DNA from: an uncultured Bacilli bacterium
GTDB taxonomy: Bacteria; Bacillota_I; Bacilli_A; RF39; UBA660
DNA length: 64,000 nt
Assembly (NCBI GenBank): GCA_910576795.1
Contig: CAJTIX010000003.1
Coordinates: 42,558-106,557, forward strand
Direction: 5' to 3'
Positions 8,118 through 17,445 of the stretch are shown piece after piece. The notes beneath the pieces were generated by a model, which saw only the letters and a program-made list of their open reading frames with translations, was not told where the DNA came from and searched no databases. The stretch's first letter is position 1. Every line of letters begins with the position of its first letter. A program made the position numbers and the translations under genes.

Positions 8118-9476
8118 ATGGAAGATACAATTGCCGCAATCGCAACCGCCTATGGAACAGGAGCAATATCCATTATAAGAGTAAGTGGTGAAGATGCTAT
8201 TTTAAAAGTAAATGCAATATTTAATGGAAAAGATTTAGAAAATGTAAGTACTCACACCATTCATTATGGTCATATTGTTGAAAATAATGAACTGATTGAT
8301 GAAGTATTAGTTAGTGTTATGAAAAAACCAAAAACTTTTACAATGGAAGATGTGGTTGAAATCAATTGTCATGGCGGAATGGCAACTACAAAAAAAGTAT
8401 TGGAATTATTATTAAAAAATGGAATTCGATTGGCAGAACCAGGAGAATTTACAAAAAGAGCATTTTTGAATGGTAGAATTGATCTATTAGAAGCAGAAAG
8501 CGTAATGGATGTCATATCTGCTAAAACAGAAAGTACTAGAAAAATCGCATTGAATCAATTAACAGGAAAGGTTTCTTCCTTGATTCATAACTTAAGAAAA
8601 AAAATAATAGAAATACTAGCAAATATAGAAGTAAATATTGATTATCCAGAATATGAAGATATTGAAGAAATGACAATTGAAATGATGAAACCAAGAATAG
8701 ATGAAATAGAAAAGGAAATTAGAAATATCTTAAAAGAAAGTGAAAATGGAAAACTATTAAAAGAGGGAATTAAAACATCTATAATAGGAAGACCAAATGT
8801 TGGAAAAAGTAGTTTATTAAATGCACTACTGGAAGAAGAAAAAGCAATTGTTACAGAAATCGAAGGAACAACAAGAGATACAGTAGAAGGAAGTATCGTC
8901 ATAGATGGAATTCTACTCAATATAATCGATACAGCTGGTATTAGAGCAACAGAGGATCTTGTTGAAAAAATCGGTGTAGAAAAAAGTAGAAAATTAATAG
9001 AAGAGTCTGAACTTATATTATATGTACTCAATCAAAATCAATCTCTGAATAAAGAGGATATCGAAATTATCAATCAATTAAAACATAAAAATCATATATT
9101 GATTATAAATAAAACAGATTTACAATCCGTAATTGATGTAAGTTCATATGAAAAAGAACATCCTATAGTATATATGAGTACGCTTAAAAATGAAGGGATA
9201 GAAGAACTAAAAGAAAAAATCAAGGAAATTTTTCACTTGAATCAAATAGAAAACCAGGACTTTACTTATTTAACGAATGCACGAAGTATTGCAATTCTAA
9301 AAAATGTATTGGAAAGTATTGAAGAAATAAAAAATGGGATTGAACAAAACCAACCCATTGATTTATTAGAAATTGATCTAAAAGAAGTATGGAATTTACT
9401 TGGTGAAATTATTGGTGAAACATATCAAGATGAATTAATTGATCAGTTATTTAGTCAATTTTGTCTTGGAAAATAA
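8118..9476 (+). CDS. mnmE: tRNA modification GTPase MnmE
   Basis: With MnmG it makes the 5-(carboxymethyl)aminomethyl group on wobble U34. It has the N-terminal folate-binding domain (residues 1-118), a helical domain with an inserted G domain (G1 GRPNVGKS at 224-231, G3 DTAG, G4 NKTD) and the catalytic C-terminal FCLGK motif. The start is ATG 8118, preceded by AAAGGAGAG; the 452-residue length is normal. Its partner mnmG is downstream after a small gene. Confidence 0.97.
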   Translation: MEDTIAAIATAYGTGAISIIRVSGEDAILKVNAIFNGKDLENVSTHTIHYGHIVENNELIDEVLVSVMKKPKTFTMEDVVEINCHGGMATTKKVLELLLKNGIRLAEPGEFTKRAFLNGRIDLLEAESVMDVISAKTESTRKIALNQLTGKVSSLIHNLRKKIIEILANIEVNIDYPEYEDIEEMTIEMMKPRIDEIEKEIRNILKESENGKLLKEGIKTSIIGRPNVGKSSLLNALLEEEKAIVTEIEGTTRDTVEGSIVIDGILLNIIDTAGIRATEDLVEKIGVEKSRKLIEESELILYVLNQNQSLNKEDIEIINQLKHKNHILIINKTDLQSVIDVSSYEKEHPIVYMSTLKNEGIEELKEKIKEIFHLNQIENQDFTYLTNARSIAILKNVLESIEEIKNGIEQNQPIDLLEIDLKEVWNLLGEIIGETYQDELIDQLFSQFCLGK

Positions 9477-9483
9477 TAAAAAA

Positions 9484-9511
9484 TTGACAAAATAAAAATA
9501 TTATGTATAAT
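9484..9511 (+). promoter_or_regulatory. Promoter of the 60-residue protein gene
   Basis: TTGACA (9484-9489), 16 bp, TATAAT (9506-9511), both hexamers consensus. Confidence 0.8.
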
Positions 9512-9537
9512 AGAGAATCAATTAAGGGGGAATACAA

Positions 9538-9720
9538 ATGACCGATATGGAATTCAGAGAAAAACAGAAAGAGTTTATGGAAAAACAGAGTTTAAAAAAT
9601 ATATTGATTGGATTATATGGATTAGATAGAACAGTAGTAGAAAATTTAATAATAAATAGTAAATCCAATCCAGAAGATTCAAATGAAGTAGAAGCTAAAA
9701 TAGAAAAAGTAAAGAAATAA
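9538..9720 (+). CDS. Small hypothetical protein (60 aa)
   Basis: I do not recognise this protein. It is charged and predicted mostly helical, with FREKQKEFMEKQSLKNILIG, then IGLYGLDRTVVENLI, and a Glu/Lys-rich tail. No membrane segment is visible. It has its own consensus promoter, a strong AGGGGGA site and a weak terminator, so it is a real monocistronic gene placed between mnmE and mnmG. It could be a small regulatory or adaptor protein. Confidence 0.7.
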   Translation: MTDMEFREKQKEFMEKQSLKNILIGLYGLDRTVVENLIINSKSNPEDSNEVEAKIEKVKK

Positions 9721-9721
9721 G

Positions 9722-9743
9722 AAAGCCTATAATGGTTTTTTTT
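9722..9743 (+). terminator. Weak terminator after the small gene
   Basis: AAAGCC and GGTTTT (one G-U pair) flank a 6-base loop and lead into eight T. Confidence 0.55.
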
Positions 9744-9778
9744 ATGCATTTCATTTGTTTTTAAATATATTTTATAAC

Positions 9779-9807
9779 TTGTTTGATCTATTATTTAATA
9801 GTATAAT
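9779..9807 (+). promoter_or_regulatory. Promoter of mnmG
   Basis: TTGTTT (9779-9784), 17 bp, TATAAT (9802-9807), 28 bp before the mnmG start. Confidence 0.65.
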
Positions 9808-9834
9808 AAAAAAAGCAAAAAAGAGGTGTTATGT

Positions 9835-11715
9835 ATGCAATATGATATTATTGTAGTAGGTGGAGGTCATGCTGGTTGTGAAGCTTGTTTAGCTTCTGCT
9901 CGTATGGGAAATAATACATTATTAATCACAGGGAATATAAAAAATATAGCGGATATGCCATGTAATCCATCAATTGGTGGAAGTGCAAAAGGAATAGTTG
10001 TAAGAGAAATTGATGCGCTAGGTGGAGAAATGGGGAAAAATGCCGATAAATCCCAAATTCAAATAAAAATGTTAAATTATAAAAAAGGACCAGCCATTCA
10101 AGCTTTACGTGCACAAGCAGATAAAATAACTTATCCACAAGAGATGTGGAAAACTATGTGTAATACACAAAATTTGACAATTCAAGAAGGTATGGTAGAA
10201 GGATTAATTGTGGAAAATGGGAAAATTCTGGGGATAACTTTAGAAGATGGGACAGAAATAAACGCAAAAGCAGTGATCCTTACAACAGGAACTTATATGA
10301 AAGCCGATATTTTAGTTGGAGATACGAGGCATCGAGAAGGTCCTCATGGAGAGAAACCATGTAATTACCTTAGTGAAAACTTAGAACAACTAGGATTTCA
10401 AATTAAAAGATTAAAAACGGGAACACCTCAAAGAATTGATAAAAATTCAATTGATTTTAGTAAGACAAAAATAGAATATGGAGATAGTGTATATAGGACA
10501 TTTAGTTTTGACAATGAACCAAACTATAAAATCGAAAACCAAGTTCCATGTCATCTAATATATACCAATGAAAAAACACACCAAATTATAAAAGAAAATT
10601 TGAACAAATCGAGTATGTATGGTGGATTAGATGATATCAAAGGAATTGGTCCAAGATATTGTCCTTCAATTGAAGATAAAGTAGTTCGCTTTCATGAAAA
10701 AGAACGTCATCAATTATTTTTAGAACCAGAAAGTTTATATTATGATGATATATATATTCAAGGATTTTCTACTAGTATGCCGCATGATATTCAAGAACTT
10801 ATGGTCCATAGTTTAGAAGGTTTAGAAAATGCAAAAATATTAAAATATGCTTACGCGATTGAATATGATGCGATTTACCCTACACAACTCAAACAAACAT
10901 TAGAAACGAAATTAGTCGAAAATCTATATACAGCAGGACAAATCAATGGAACCAGTGGTTATGAAGAGGCAGCTTGCCAAGGATTACTTGCAGGAATCAA
11001 TGCATCGCTCAAAATCAATGGAAAAGAACCACTTATTTTAAAAAGAGATGATGCTTACATTGGTGTCTTAATTGATGATTTGGTTACAAAAGGAATTAGA
11101 GATCCTTATAGATTATTGACATCAAGAGCGGAATATCGGTTATTATTAAGACATGATAATGCCGATTTAAGATTAAGAGAATATGGATACCAAGTAGGTC
11201 TAATTTCAGAAGAACAACACAATCGACTCATCGATAAAAAACAAAAAATTGAAGAATTAAAACAATACTTGATGGAACGAAAAATAACACCTACAACAGA
11301 AACAAACGAATATTTATCCTCGATTCCAACCGCAATGCTTCAAGATGGAATTACATTATATCAACTATTAAAACGACCAGAAATAAAGATGGAACATATC
11401 GAACATTTTTATGAAATTCCATATTCAGAAGAAATTAAAGAACAAGTTGTTATATTTATAAAATATGAAGGATATATTGTAAAAGCACAAAAAGAAGCGG
11501 AAAAAATGAAACGATTAGAAGATAAAAAAATACCAGACAATATTGATTATGATAAAATTCCAAATATCGCATCAGAGGCACGACAAAAATTAAAAGAGGT
11601 CAATCCAACGTCAATTGGACAAGCACTCCGCATTAGTGGTGTGAATCCAGCTGATATTTCTATTTTAATGGTATATTTAAAAAAGGAGAATAGTCATGTC
11701 AATAGAGGAATTTAA
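9835..11715 (+). CDS. mnmG: tRNA uridine-5-carboxymethylaminomethyl modification enzyme MnmG
   Basis: FAD and NADH binding partner of MnmE in U34 modification. Rossmann FAD motif GGGHAGCEA is at residues 9-17, with the family signatures NPSIGGSAKG and the catalytic-region block TGTYMKADILVG. The C-terminal GidA-associated helices are present, and the length is 626 residues. The start is ATG 9835, six bases after AGAGGTG; an in-frame GTG at 9826 lies inside that ribosome site and is rejected. It overlaps rsmG by 20 bases. Confidence 0.97.
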   Translation: MQYDIIVVGGGHAGCEACLASARMGNNTLLITGNIKNIADMPCNPSIGGSAKGIVVREIDALGGEMGKNADKSQIQIKMLNYKKGPAIQALRAQADKITYPQEMWKTMCNTQNLTIQEGMVEGLIVENGKILGITLEDGTEINAKAVILTTGTYMKADILVGDTRHREGPHGEKPCNYLSENLEQLGFQIKRLKTGTPQRIDKNSIDFSKTKIEYGDSVYRTFSFDNEPNYKIENQVPCHLIYTNEKTHQIIKENLNKSSMYGGLDDIKGIGPRYCPSIEDKVVRFHEKERHQLFLEPESLYYDDIYIQGFSTSMPHDIQELMVHSLEGLENAKILKYAYAIEYDAIYPTQLKQTLETKLVENLYTAGQINGTSGYEEAACQGLLAGINASLKINGKEPLILKRDDAYIGVLIDDLVTKGIRDPYRLLTSRAEYRLLLRHDNADLRLREYGYQVGLISEEQHNRLIDKKQKIEELKQYLMERKITPTTETNEYLSSIPTAMLQDGITLYQLLKRPEIKMEHIEHFYEIPYSEEIKEQVVIFIKYEGYIVKAQKEAEKMKRLEDKKIPDNIDYDKIPNIASEARQKLKEVNPTSIGQALRISGVNPADISILMVYLKKENSHVNRGI

Positions 11716-12400
11716 AAAAGAACTAGATCAGTTAGAGATTTCATATACAGACAAACAATTGAATCAATTAGAACAATATTATCAATTATTAATGGAATGG
11801 AACCAGAAAATCAATTTAACTGCAATTACCAAAAAAGAAGAAGTGTATTTAAAACATTTTTATGATAGTTTAACATTATCAAAAATTATAAATTTAAAAG
11901 AACAAGAAACATTATGCGATATTGGAACAGGAGCAGGTTTCCCTGGAATTGTAATCAAAATATTTTTTCCACATTTAAAAATTACATTAGTGGATTCACT
12001 TCAAAAACGAACAAATTTCTTAAAAAATATAATCTCCTCTCTTCAACTAGAAAAAATTGAAGTTTGTAATGCACGTGCAGAGGAATATGCTTTAGAAAAT
12101 AGAGAAAAGTTTGATATCGTAACAGCACGTGCGGTCGCACATTTACGAATTTTATTAGAGTATGGAGTTCCGATGGTAAAGGTTCATAAATATTTTGTTG
12201 CAATGAAGGGAAATATAAACGATGAGTTAAAAGAAAGTGAAACAACAATAGATCAATTAGATTGTGAAAAACAGAATGTAATTTCTTTTACCCTCCCCTA
12301 TGATGCAGGAAATCGGACCTTAATACTATTTCAAAAACAGAAAAAAACAAACCAATTATTTCCCAGAAAATATAGTGAAATGAAGAAAAAGAGTTTATAA
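11696..12400 (+). CDS. rsmG: 16S rRNA (guanine527-N7)-methyltransferase RsmG
   Basis: SAM-dependent methyltransferase of 16S rRNA. Motif I is LCDIGTGAGFPGIVIK (about residues 75-90), followed by the LVDSLQKR strand-2 region and VTARAVA. The 234-residue length is normal. GGAGAATAGTC precedes the ATG. It is followed by noc, the B. subtilis order. The last codons contain a Noc-site-like sequence (12358-12371). Confidence 0.96.
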   Translation: MSIEEFKKELDQLEISYTDKQLNQLEQYYQLLMEWNQKINLTAITKKEEVYLKHFYDSLTLSKIINLKEQETLCDIGTGAGFPGIVIKIFFPHLKITLVDSLQKRTNFLKNIISSLQLEKIEVCNARAEEYALENREKFDIVTARAVAHLRILLEYGVPMVKVHKYFVAMKGNINDELKESETTIDQLDCEKQNVISFTLPYDAGNRTLILFQKQKKTNQLFPRKYSEMKKKSL

Positions 12401-12454
12401 ATCTCTTTTTTTGCTATATTTCCCAAAAAAAGATTGCTATATTTCCCAAAATAT
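12358..12454. promoter_or_regulatory. Candidate Noc-binding sites upstream of noc
   Basis: Three ATTTCCC-containing 14-mers precede noc: 12358-12371 (ATTTCCCAGAAAAT, 12 of 14 matches to the published Noc site ATTTCCCGGGAAAT), 12418-12431 and 12441-12454 (10 of 14 each). The last two lie in an exact 18-bp direct repeat (12411-12428 and 12434-12451). The third sits in the spacer between the -35 and -10 hexamers of the noc promoter. Binding and repression are inferred. Confidence 0.55.
12385..12412 (+). terminator. Terminator after rsmG
   Basis: AAAAAGAG pairs with CTCTTTTT around a 9-base loop; seven T at the end. Confidence 0.75.
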
Positions 12455-12462
12455 AGTATGAT
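12434..12462 (+). promoter_or_regulatory. Promoter of noc
   Basis: TTGCTA (12434-12439), 17 bp, TATGAT (12457-12462). The spacer contains an ATTTCCC site. GGAAGGGG lies before the ATG at 12496. Confidence 0.6.
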
Positions 12463-12495
12463 GTTATAGATAGAATAAGGAAGGGGTATCGTAAT

Positions 12496-14091
12496 ATGGA
12501 AATGGAAAAAGAGGTTCTTATTTTAAACTTGGATGATGTGCTACCAAACCGCTTTCAGCCAAGAATTAAATTCAATGAACAAAGTATATTAGAATTGGCA
12601 GATTCCATAAGAGAACATGGTGTTATCCAACCAATTGTTGTTCGAAAAATAGCGGATAAATATGAAATTATAGCGGGAGAACGTAGATATAAAGCAAGTA
12701 TTTTGGCAGGAAAAACAACTATTCCAGCGATTGTGACTAATTTGGATGATAAAAACAGTGCAGAAATTGCTTTAATTGAGAATGTTCAAAGACAAGATTT
12801 GACACCAATTGAAGAGGCAATTTCATACAAAAAAATATTAGACATGGGATATATCAATCAAGCTTCTTTGGCAGAAAAATTAGGAAAAACACAATCTACG
12901 ATTGCGAATAAATTAAGATTATTGAATTTAGCGGATGAAGTGCAAGAAGCTTTATTGGAAGAAAAAATTTCAGAAAGACATGCACGTTCATTGTTAAAAT
13001 TGAATAAAGAAGATCAATTGAAAATGTTAGATCGTATTATGAATGAACGTATGACTGTAAGAAAAACGGATGAGGAAATTATGAAGATATTAAATGGTAC
13101 AAATGAAGATAATGATTCGTCAGATGCACTGAAAATAGAACCACAAAAAGTGGAGACAATTAATCAAAATCCAATCAAATCCAATCAACCATCATTGAAT
13201 TCTAATATTTCTACCACATCTAATTTAGAAAATAATTTTATTCAAAATAATGCTACATCCGTTCCAATACAAGAAAAGGATAACATCATTAATCCAGGAT
13301 TTATGGATGTAGAAAAAATAGAATCTCAAGCACAAGATATTTTTAAGCCAGTTGAATCTAATCCACCAGAAGAAGAACTTATTTTAGAGGTAAAACCAGA
13401 AGATAATGGAACAAAAATAGATATGAATTCTTCACAGCAACCATTCATAGAAGAACAAAAAATAATAGAACCAGAAGAACCCAAGCCATTTGTTGGAAAA
13501 TTTTTTAACATGGTCAATTTAAATTCTGAGGAAAAGTCAAATCCAGATTATGTAAGTGACTTAGAAGAAAAGGAAATGAATATGGATTTTAATAAACCTG
13601 TGGAATCTCCGAAATCAGATTTTTCATTAGAAACATTTACGACAGAACCAGTTGTACAGTCAGGTGAAAATACTTCACAAGTAGAAATGAAAAAAGATGA
13701 TTTAAATTCCAGTCAATTTATAACACAACCGAATTTTGGTAATCCAAATGCAATTCATACACCAATAAATTCATCAGATATAGATGTTCTTCAATCAATT
13801 AATCCATATACTTTAAATGATGATTCTGAATTTTCAGGACCTATACATTCACAAGTAGAAATGTCAAATCCATCTGGAAATTTAATAAATTCTAATATGA
13901 ATAATGAAATTCAGCCAGTTATGATGAATAATGAGCAAGAAGAAACAATTCCAAATGTAGATATGAAAACAGTAATTAATACCATTCGCGATTGCGTAAG
14001 CAAGGTAGAATCATATGGATATACTGTAGATGAAGAGGAAATGGATTTGGAAAATACTTATCAAGTAACAATTACTATCAATAAACAGTAG
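12496..14091 (+). CDS. noc: Nucleoid occlusion protein Noc, long form
   Basis: ParB-family CTP-switch protein that blocks division over the nucleoid. The N-domain has NRFQPR (18-23), GERRYKA (61-67) and ENVQRQDLTPIEEA (95-108). The HTH carries Gln133, Lys139, Asn144 and Arg161, which by alignment to the published ParB/Noc specificity study are the Noc-type residues. The C-terminal dimer domain (about 487-531, NTIRDCVSKVESYGYTV) matches Noc rather than Spo0J. Two oddities stand out: the usual N-terminal amphipathic membrane helix is missing, and an Asn/Ser/Glu-rich linker of about 280 residues is inserted (about 203-485), making 531 residues against about 280 in B. subtilis. The linker holds one conserved-looking hydrophobic stretch, PFVGKFFNMVNL (331-342). 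No soj or spo0J follows. Confidence 0.88.
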   Translation: MEMEKEVLILNLDDVLPNRFQPRIKFNEQSILELADSIREHGVIQPIVVRKIADKYEIIAGERRYKASILAGKTTIPAIVTNLDDKNSAEIALIENVQRQDLTPIEEAISYKKILDMGYINQASLAEKLGKTQSTIANKLRLLNLADEVQEALLEEKISERHARSLLKLNKEDQLKMLDRIMNERMTVRKTDEEIMKILNGTNEDNDSSDALKIEPQKVETINQNPIKSNQPSLNSNISTTSNLENNFIQNNATSVPIQEKDNIINPGFMDVEKIESQAQDIFKPVESNPPEEELILEVKPEDNGTKIDMNSSQQPFIEEQKIIEPEEPKPFVGKFFNMVNLNSEEKSNPDYVSDLEEKEMNMDFNKPVESPKSDFSLETFTTEPVVQSGENTSQVEMKKDDLNSSQFITQPNFGNPNAIHTPINSSDIDVLQSINPYTLNDDSEFSGPIHSQVEMSNPSGNLINSNMNNEIQPVMMNNEQEETIPNVDMKTVINTIRDCVSKVESYGYTVDEEEMDLENTYQVTITINKQ

Positions 14092-14115
14092 GCAAGCAAA
14101 AACTTGTCTATTTTT
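14089..14115 (+). terminator. Terminator after noc
   Basis: TAGGCAAG pairs with CTTGTCTA (one G-U) around CAAAAA, followed by TTTTT; it includes the noc stop codon. Confidence 0.75.
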
Positions 14116-14207
14116 AGTATCATATAGAAATTTAAAAATAATGCATAATGATAAAATTTATGCTAAAATAGATACTACTTATAAAAGATGAATCTGGAGG
14201 TATTTAG

Positions 14208-16187
14208 ATGGAAGAAAATAAAACTTTTAAATTAGTATCAAAATATGAACCAAGTGGAGATCAACCACAGGCAATTGAAAAGTTAGTGTCAGGAATACAA
14301 AAAGATGAAAAATATCAAGTTTTACTAGGGGCAACAGGAACAGGAAAAACATTTACAATCGCAAATGTAATTCAAAAAGTCAATAAACCAACGCTTGTTT
14401 TAGCTCATAATAAAACACTTGCTGGACAACTCTATTCCGAATTAAAAGAATTATTTCCCGAAAATCATGTAGAATATTTTATATCCTATTATGATTATTA
14501 TCAACCAGAAGCTTATGTTGCCAAAACCGATACTTATATCGAAAAAGATGCCTCTATCAACGATGAAATAGATGAGTTAAGACATGCTGCTACTTCTGCT
14601 TTGATTACCCATAATGATGTAATTGTTGTTGCGTCTGTTTCTTGTATCTATGGAATTGGAGAAATAGAAGATTATAAAGACAAAATGTTGACACTCAATG
14701 TAGGGGACCAAATCGAACGTGATGAAGTGATGTTGAAATTAGTCAATATGTTTTATGAACGAAATAATTTAGAACTAAAAAGAGGTACATTTCGTGTAAG
14801 AGGAGATGTATTAGAAATTATGCCAGTAAATCAACATGGTAAAGGAATTCGTATTGAATTTTTTGGAGATGAAATTGATAAAATATATGAATATGATACC
14901 TTAACAGGAACGATTACATCCAATAAAAAATCGATTAGTTTGTTTGCTGCAAGTCACTTTGTAACAAGTGAAGAAAAAATCAAAAAAGCAGTGGAAAATA
15001 TTAGAATCGAACTAAAAGAAAGATTGGAATATTTCAAAGAAAATAACAAACTATTAGAATATCAACGCCTAATGGAACGAACCAATTATGATTTAGAAAT
15101 GTTATCTGAGACAGGAACCTGTAGAGGAGTAGAAAATTATTCAAGACATTTGGCATTAAAAGAAGCAGGTGCCACTCCAACAACACTTATTGACTTTTTT
15201 CCAAAAGACTTTCTTCTCGTTGTCGATGAATCCCATGTAACATTACCTCAAGTAAGGGGAATGTATAATGGAGACCAAGCAAGAAAACAAGTACTAGTAG
15301 ATTATGGATTTCGTCTGCCAAGTGCGAAAGACAATCGACCCTTAACATTTGATGAATTTGAAAAAAAGATCAATCAAATCATTTGTGTATCTGCTACACC
15401 AGGAGATTACGAACTAGAAAAAGCAGAAAATCATATTGCGGAACAAATTATTCGTCCAACAGGATTGCTTGATCCAACTATTGAAGTAAGACCGACAAAT
15501 GGTCAAATGGATAATTTATTAGAAGAAATCTATAAACGAGTAGAACAAAATGAACGAGTATTGATTACAACATTAACGATTCGAATGGCAGAAGAACTCA
15601 CTACATATTTAAAAAACTTAGACATTAAAGTTGCCTATTTACATAGTGAAATCAAATCATTAGAACGTATGCGTATCATAAGAGATTTACGTTTAGGAAA
15701 ATATGATGTATTGGTTGGAATTAACTTACTAAGAGAAGGACTCGATATTCCAGAAGTGAGTCTAATCGCAATTATGGATGCGGATAAACAAGGTTTCTTA
15801 AGAAGTGACCGAAGCTTAATTCAAACCATAGGTAGAGCTGCTAGAAATGCAAATGGTCATGTCATCATGTATGCAGATCAAGTCAGTGATGCAATGGAAA
15901 AAGCAATGAAAGAAACAGAACGTAGAAGAACCATTCAAATGGAATATAACAAAGAACATAATATTGTTCCAAAAACAATTATCAAAGAAATTAGAGATTT
16001 GATTTCCAATAATAAAGAAGTAGAAGAAAAAGTTCCTACTAAAATGAGTAAACAAGAAAAAATGAACCTAATAGAGCAAATTGAAAAGGAAATGAAGGAA
16101 GCAGCTTCCAATCTTCAATTTGAACGTGCAACCGAATTACGTGATATTTTATTTGAATTAAAGGAAGAAAATGATAAAATAAAATAA
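14208..16187 (+). CDS. uvrB: Excinuclease ABC subunit B
   Basis: Damage-verifying helicase-like subunit of nucleotide excision repair. Walker A GATGTGKT is at 41-48, with the beta-hairpin region [11 protein letters not shown], the DESH box near 337-342, helicase motifs V and VI (QTIGRAARN), and the C-terminal UVR motif for UvrC binding (about 622-655). The length of 659 residues is standard. AGGAGG-like site before ATG. The usual partner uvrA is not adjacent, and I see no LexA box in the 116-bp upstream gap. Confidence 0.97.
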   Translation: MEENKTFKLVSKYEPSGDQPQAIEKLVSGIQKDEKYQVLLGATGTGKTFTIANVIQKVNKPTLVLAHNKTLAGQLYSELKELFPENHVEYFISYYDYYQPEAYVAKTDTYIEKDASINDEIDELRHAATSALITHNDVIVVASVSCIYGIGEIEDYKDKMLTLNVGDQIERDEVMLKLVNMFYERNNLELKRGTFRVRGDVLEIMPVNQHGKGIRIEFFGDEIDKIYEYDTLTGTITSNKKSISLFAASHFVTSEEKIKKAVENIRIELKERLEYFKENNKLLEYQRLMERTNYDLEMLSETGTCRGVENYSRHLALKEAGATPTTLIDFFPKDFLLVVDESHVTLPQVRGMYNGDQARKQVLVDYGFRLPSAKDNRPLTFDEFEKKINQIICVSATPGDYELEKAENHIAEQIIRPTGLLDPTIEVRPTNGQMDNLLEEIYKRVEQNERVLITTLTIRMAEELTTYLKNLDIKVAYLHSEIKSLERMRIIRDLRLGKYDVLVGINLLREGLDIPEVSLIAIMDADKQGFLRSDRSLIQTIGRAARNANGHVIMYADQVSDAMEKAMKETERRRTIQMEYNKEHNIVPKTIIKEIRDLISNNKEVEEKVPTKMSKQEKMNLIEQIEKEMKEAASNLQFERATELRDILFELKEENDKIK

Positions 16188-16206
16188 AATAAAAGGAGAA
16201 AAATCT

Positions 16207-16641
16207 ATGAAAACAGTTATTATAGAAGAAAATCATAAAAAAAATAAATATGGAAAATATAGTCAATTTTTTGAATGGATTTTATATATGGTTGGGTATG
16301 CTCTTATTTTAATTACTGTATCTATATTATTTCCCAAAACCATTCAAATTGATAATAGTGGTTTTGGAATATGGGCTTTATTGGCTGCTATTCTAATTAA
16401 TTTACTAAATCGGACAATCAAACCAGTATTAATATGGTTGACACTTCCCTTGACAGCTCTTACCTTAGGTGTATTTTACCCCTTTATTAATGTATTGATT
16501 TTATATATTGTAGATGTGATTTTAGGAAGTCATTTTACAATTGGTGGAATTTTGATGACTTGTCTTGTTGCTATTTTAATTTCTTTAATGAATATGGCAA
16601 TGGATCACTTGGTCATTCAACCTCTTTTAAGGAAGGAGTAA
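16207..16641 (+). CDS. YvlD-like membrane protein (phage holin superfamily IV type)
   Basis: A 144-residue integral membrane protein with four hydrophobic segments (about 24-44, 56-78, 80-105, 112-135) and the family pattern NLLNRTIKPVLIWLTLPLT followed by LGVFYPFINVLILYIVD. That pattern fits the YvlD family, annotated in databases as holin-like superfamily IV, although a lysis role is not established for chromosomal copies. In Bacillus yvlD lies near uvrA and hprK, and here it lies between uvrB and lgt. AAAGGAG precedes the ATG. Confidence 0.8.
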   Translation: MKTVIIEENHKKNKYGKYSQFFEWILYMVGYALILITVSILFPKTIQIDNSGFGIWALLAAILINLLNRTIKPVLIWLTLPLTALTLGVFYPFINVLILYIVDVILGSHFTIGGILMTCLVAILISLMNMAMDHLVIQPLLRKE

Positions 16642-16644
16642 TTT

Positions 16645-17445
16645 ATGAATCCAATTATGATTGATTTTGGTTTTATTCAAATTTATTGGTATTCCTTTTT
16701 CCTATTAATTGCTTTCATTATAGGTTGTTATTTAGCTCTAAAGGAAGCTAAAAAAAGAAATATAGATGAAGATTTTATGATCAATCTTTTCTTTTATACC
16801 ATTCCCATTGCTTTTATAGGAGCTAGAATCTATTATGTTATATTTAACTTAGATTACTATAGTATAAATCCAATTGAGATTATAAAAATATGGGAAGGCG
16901 GACTTGCGATCCATGGGGGTGTTCTTGCTGGTTTTCTATTTATTTTGTTTTACTGTAGAAAACATAAAGTATCCTTATTTCAAATAACAGATATACTAGT
17001 TGTCAGTTTGATTTTGGGACAAGCCATTGGTAGATGGGGAAATTTTTTCAATGGGGAAGCCCATGGTGCAGTAACTACATTAGCACATTTACAAAATTTA
17101 CATCTACCAAATTTTATCATCAATGGAATGTATATAGATGGCAATTATTATATTCCTACATTTTTATATGAATCGATATGGAATATAATAGGATTTATTA
17201 TTCTATATATTTATCGTAATAGAAAAAATACCCATATAGGTCAAACAACAGGTTTCTATTTATTATGGTATGGAATTGGTCGATTAATCATAGAAGGAAT
17301 GCGTACAGATAGTTTAATGTTAGGAAATATTCGCATAGCACAGTTAGTTTCTATCATAACATTAATCATAGGTATTATTTTAATCGTTTATCAAAAATAT
17401 CAAAATCGATACCAAAAGGAGGAAAATAGTGAATCAGACATATGA
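16645..17445 (+). CDS. lgt: Prolipoprotein diacylglyceryl transferase
   Basis: Adds diacylglycerol to the lipobox Cys of prolipoproteins. Seven membrane segments are expected; signatures GGLAIHGGVLAG (His of the active region) and GQAIGRWGNFFNGEAHG (Lgt signature with the essential Arg) are present. The length of 266 residues is normal. It starts 3 bp after the preceding stop and overlaps trxB by 17 bases. A YidC with a lipobox earlier in the window is one likely substrate. Confidence 0.96.
   Translation: MNPIMIDFGFIQIYWYSFFLLIAFIIGCYLALKEAKKRNIDEDFMINLFFYTIPIAFIGARIYYVIFNLDYYSINPIEIIKIWEGGLAIHGGVLAGFLFILFYCRKHKVSLFQITDILVVSLILGQAIGRWGNFFNGEAHGAVTTLAHLQNLHLPNFIINGMYIDGNYYIPTFLYESIWNIIGFIILYIYRNRKNTHIGQTTGFYLLWYGIGRLIIEGMRTDSLMLGNIRIAQLVSIITLIIGIILIVYQKYQNRYQKEENSESDI

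Noticed and set aside
14116..14207. SOS box before uvrB
   Set aside because: No CGAACN4GTTCG-like palindrome is present.
14453..14466. ATTTCCCGAAAATC, a Noc-like 14-mer inside uvrB
   Set aside because: It follows from the Leu-Phe-Pro-Glu codons and is a poor palindrome. A similar ATTTCCC at 16329 is also in coding sequence. Not counted as sites.
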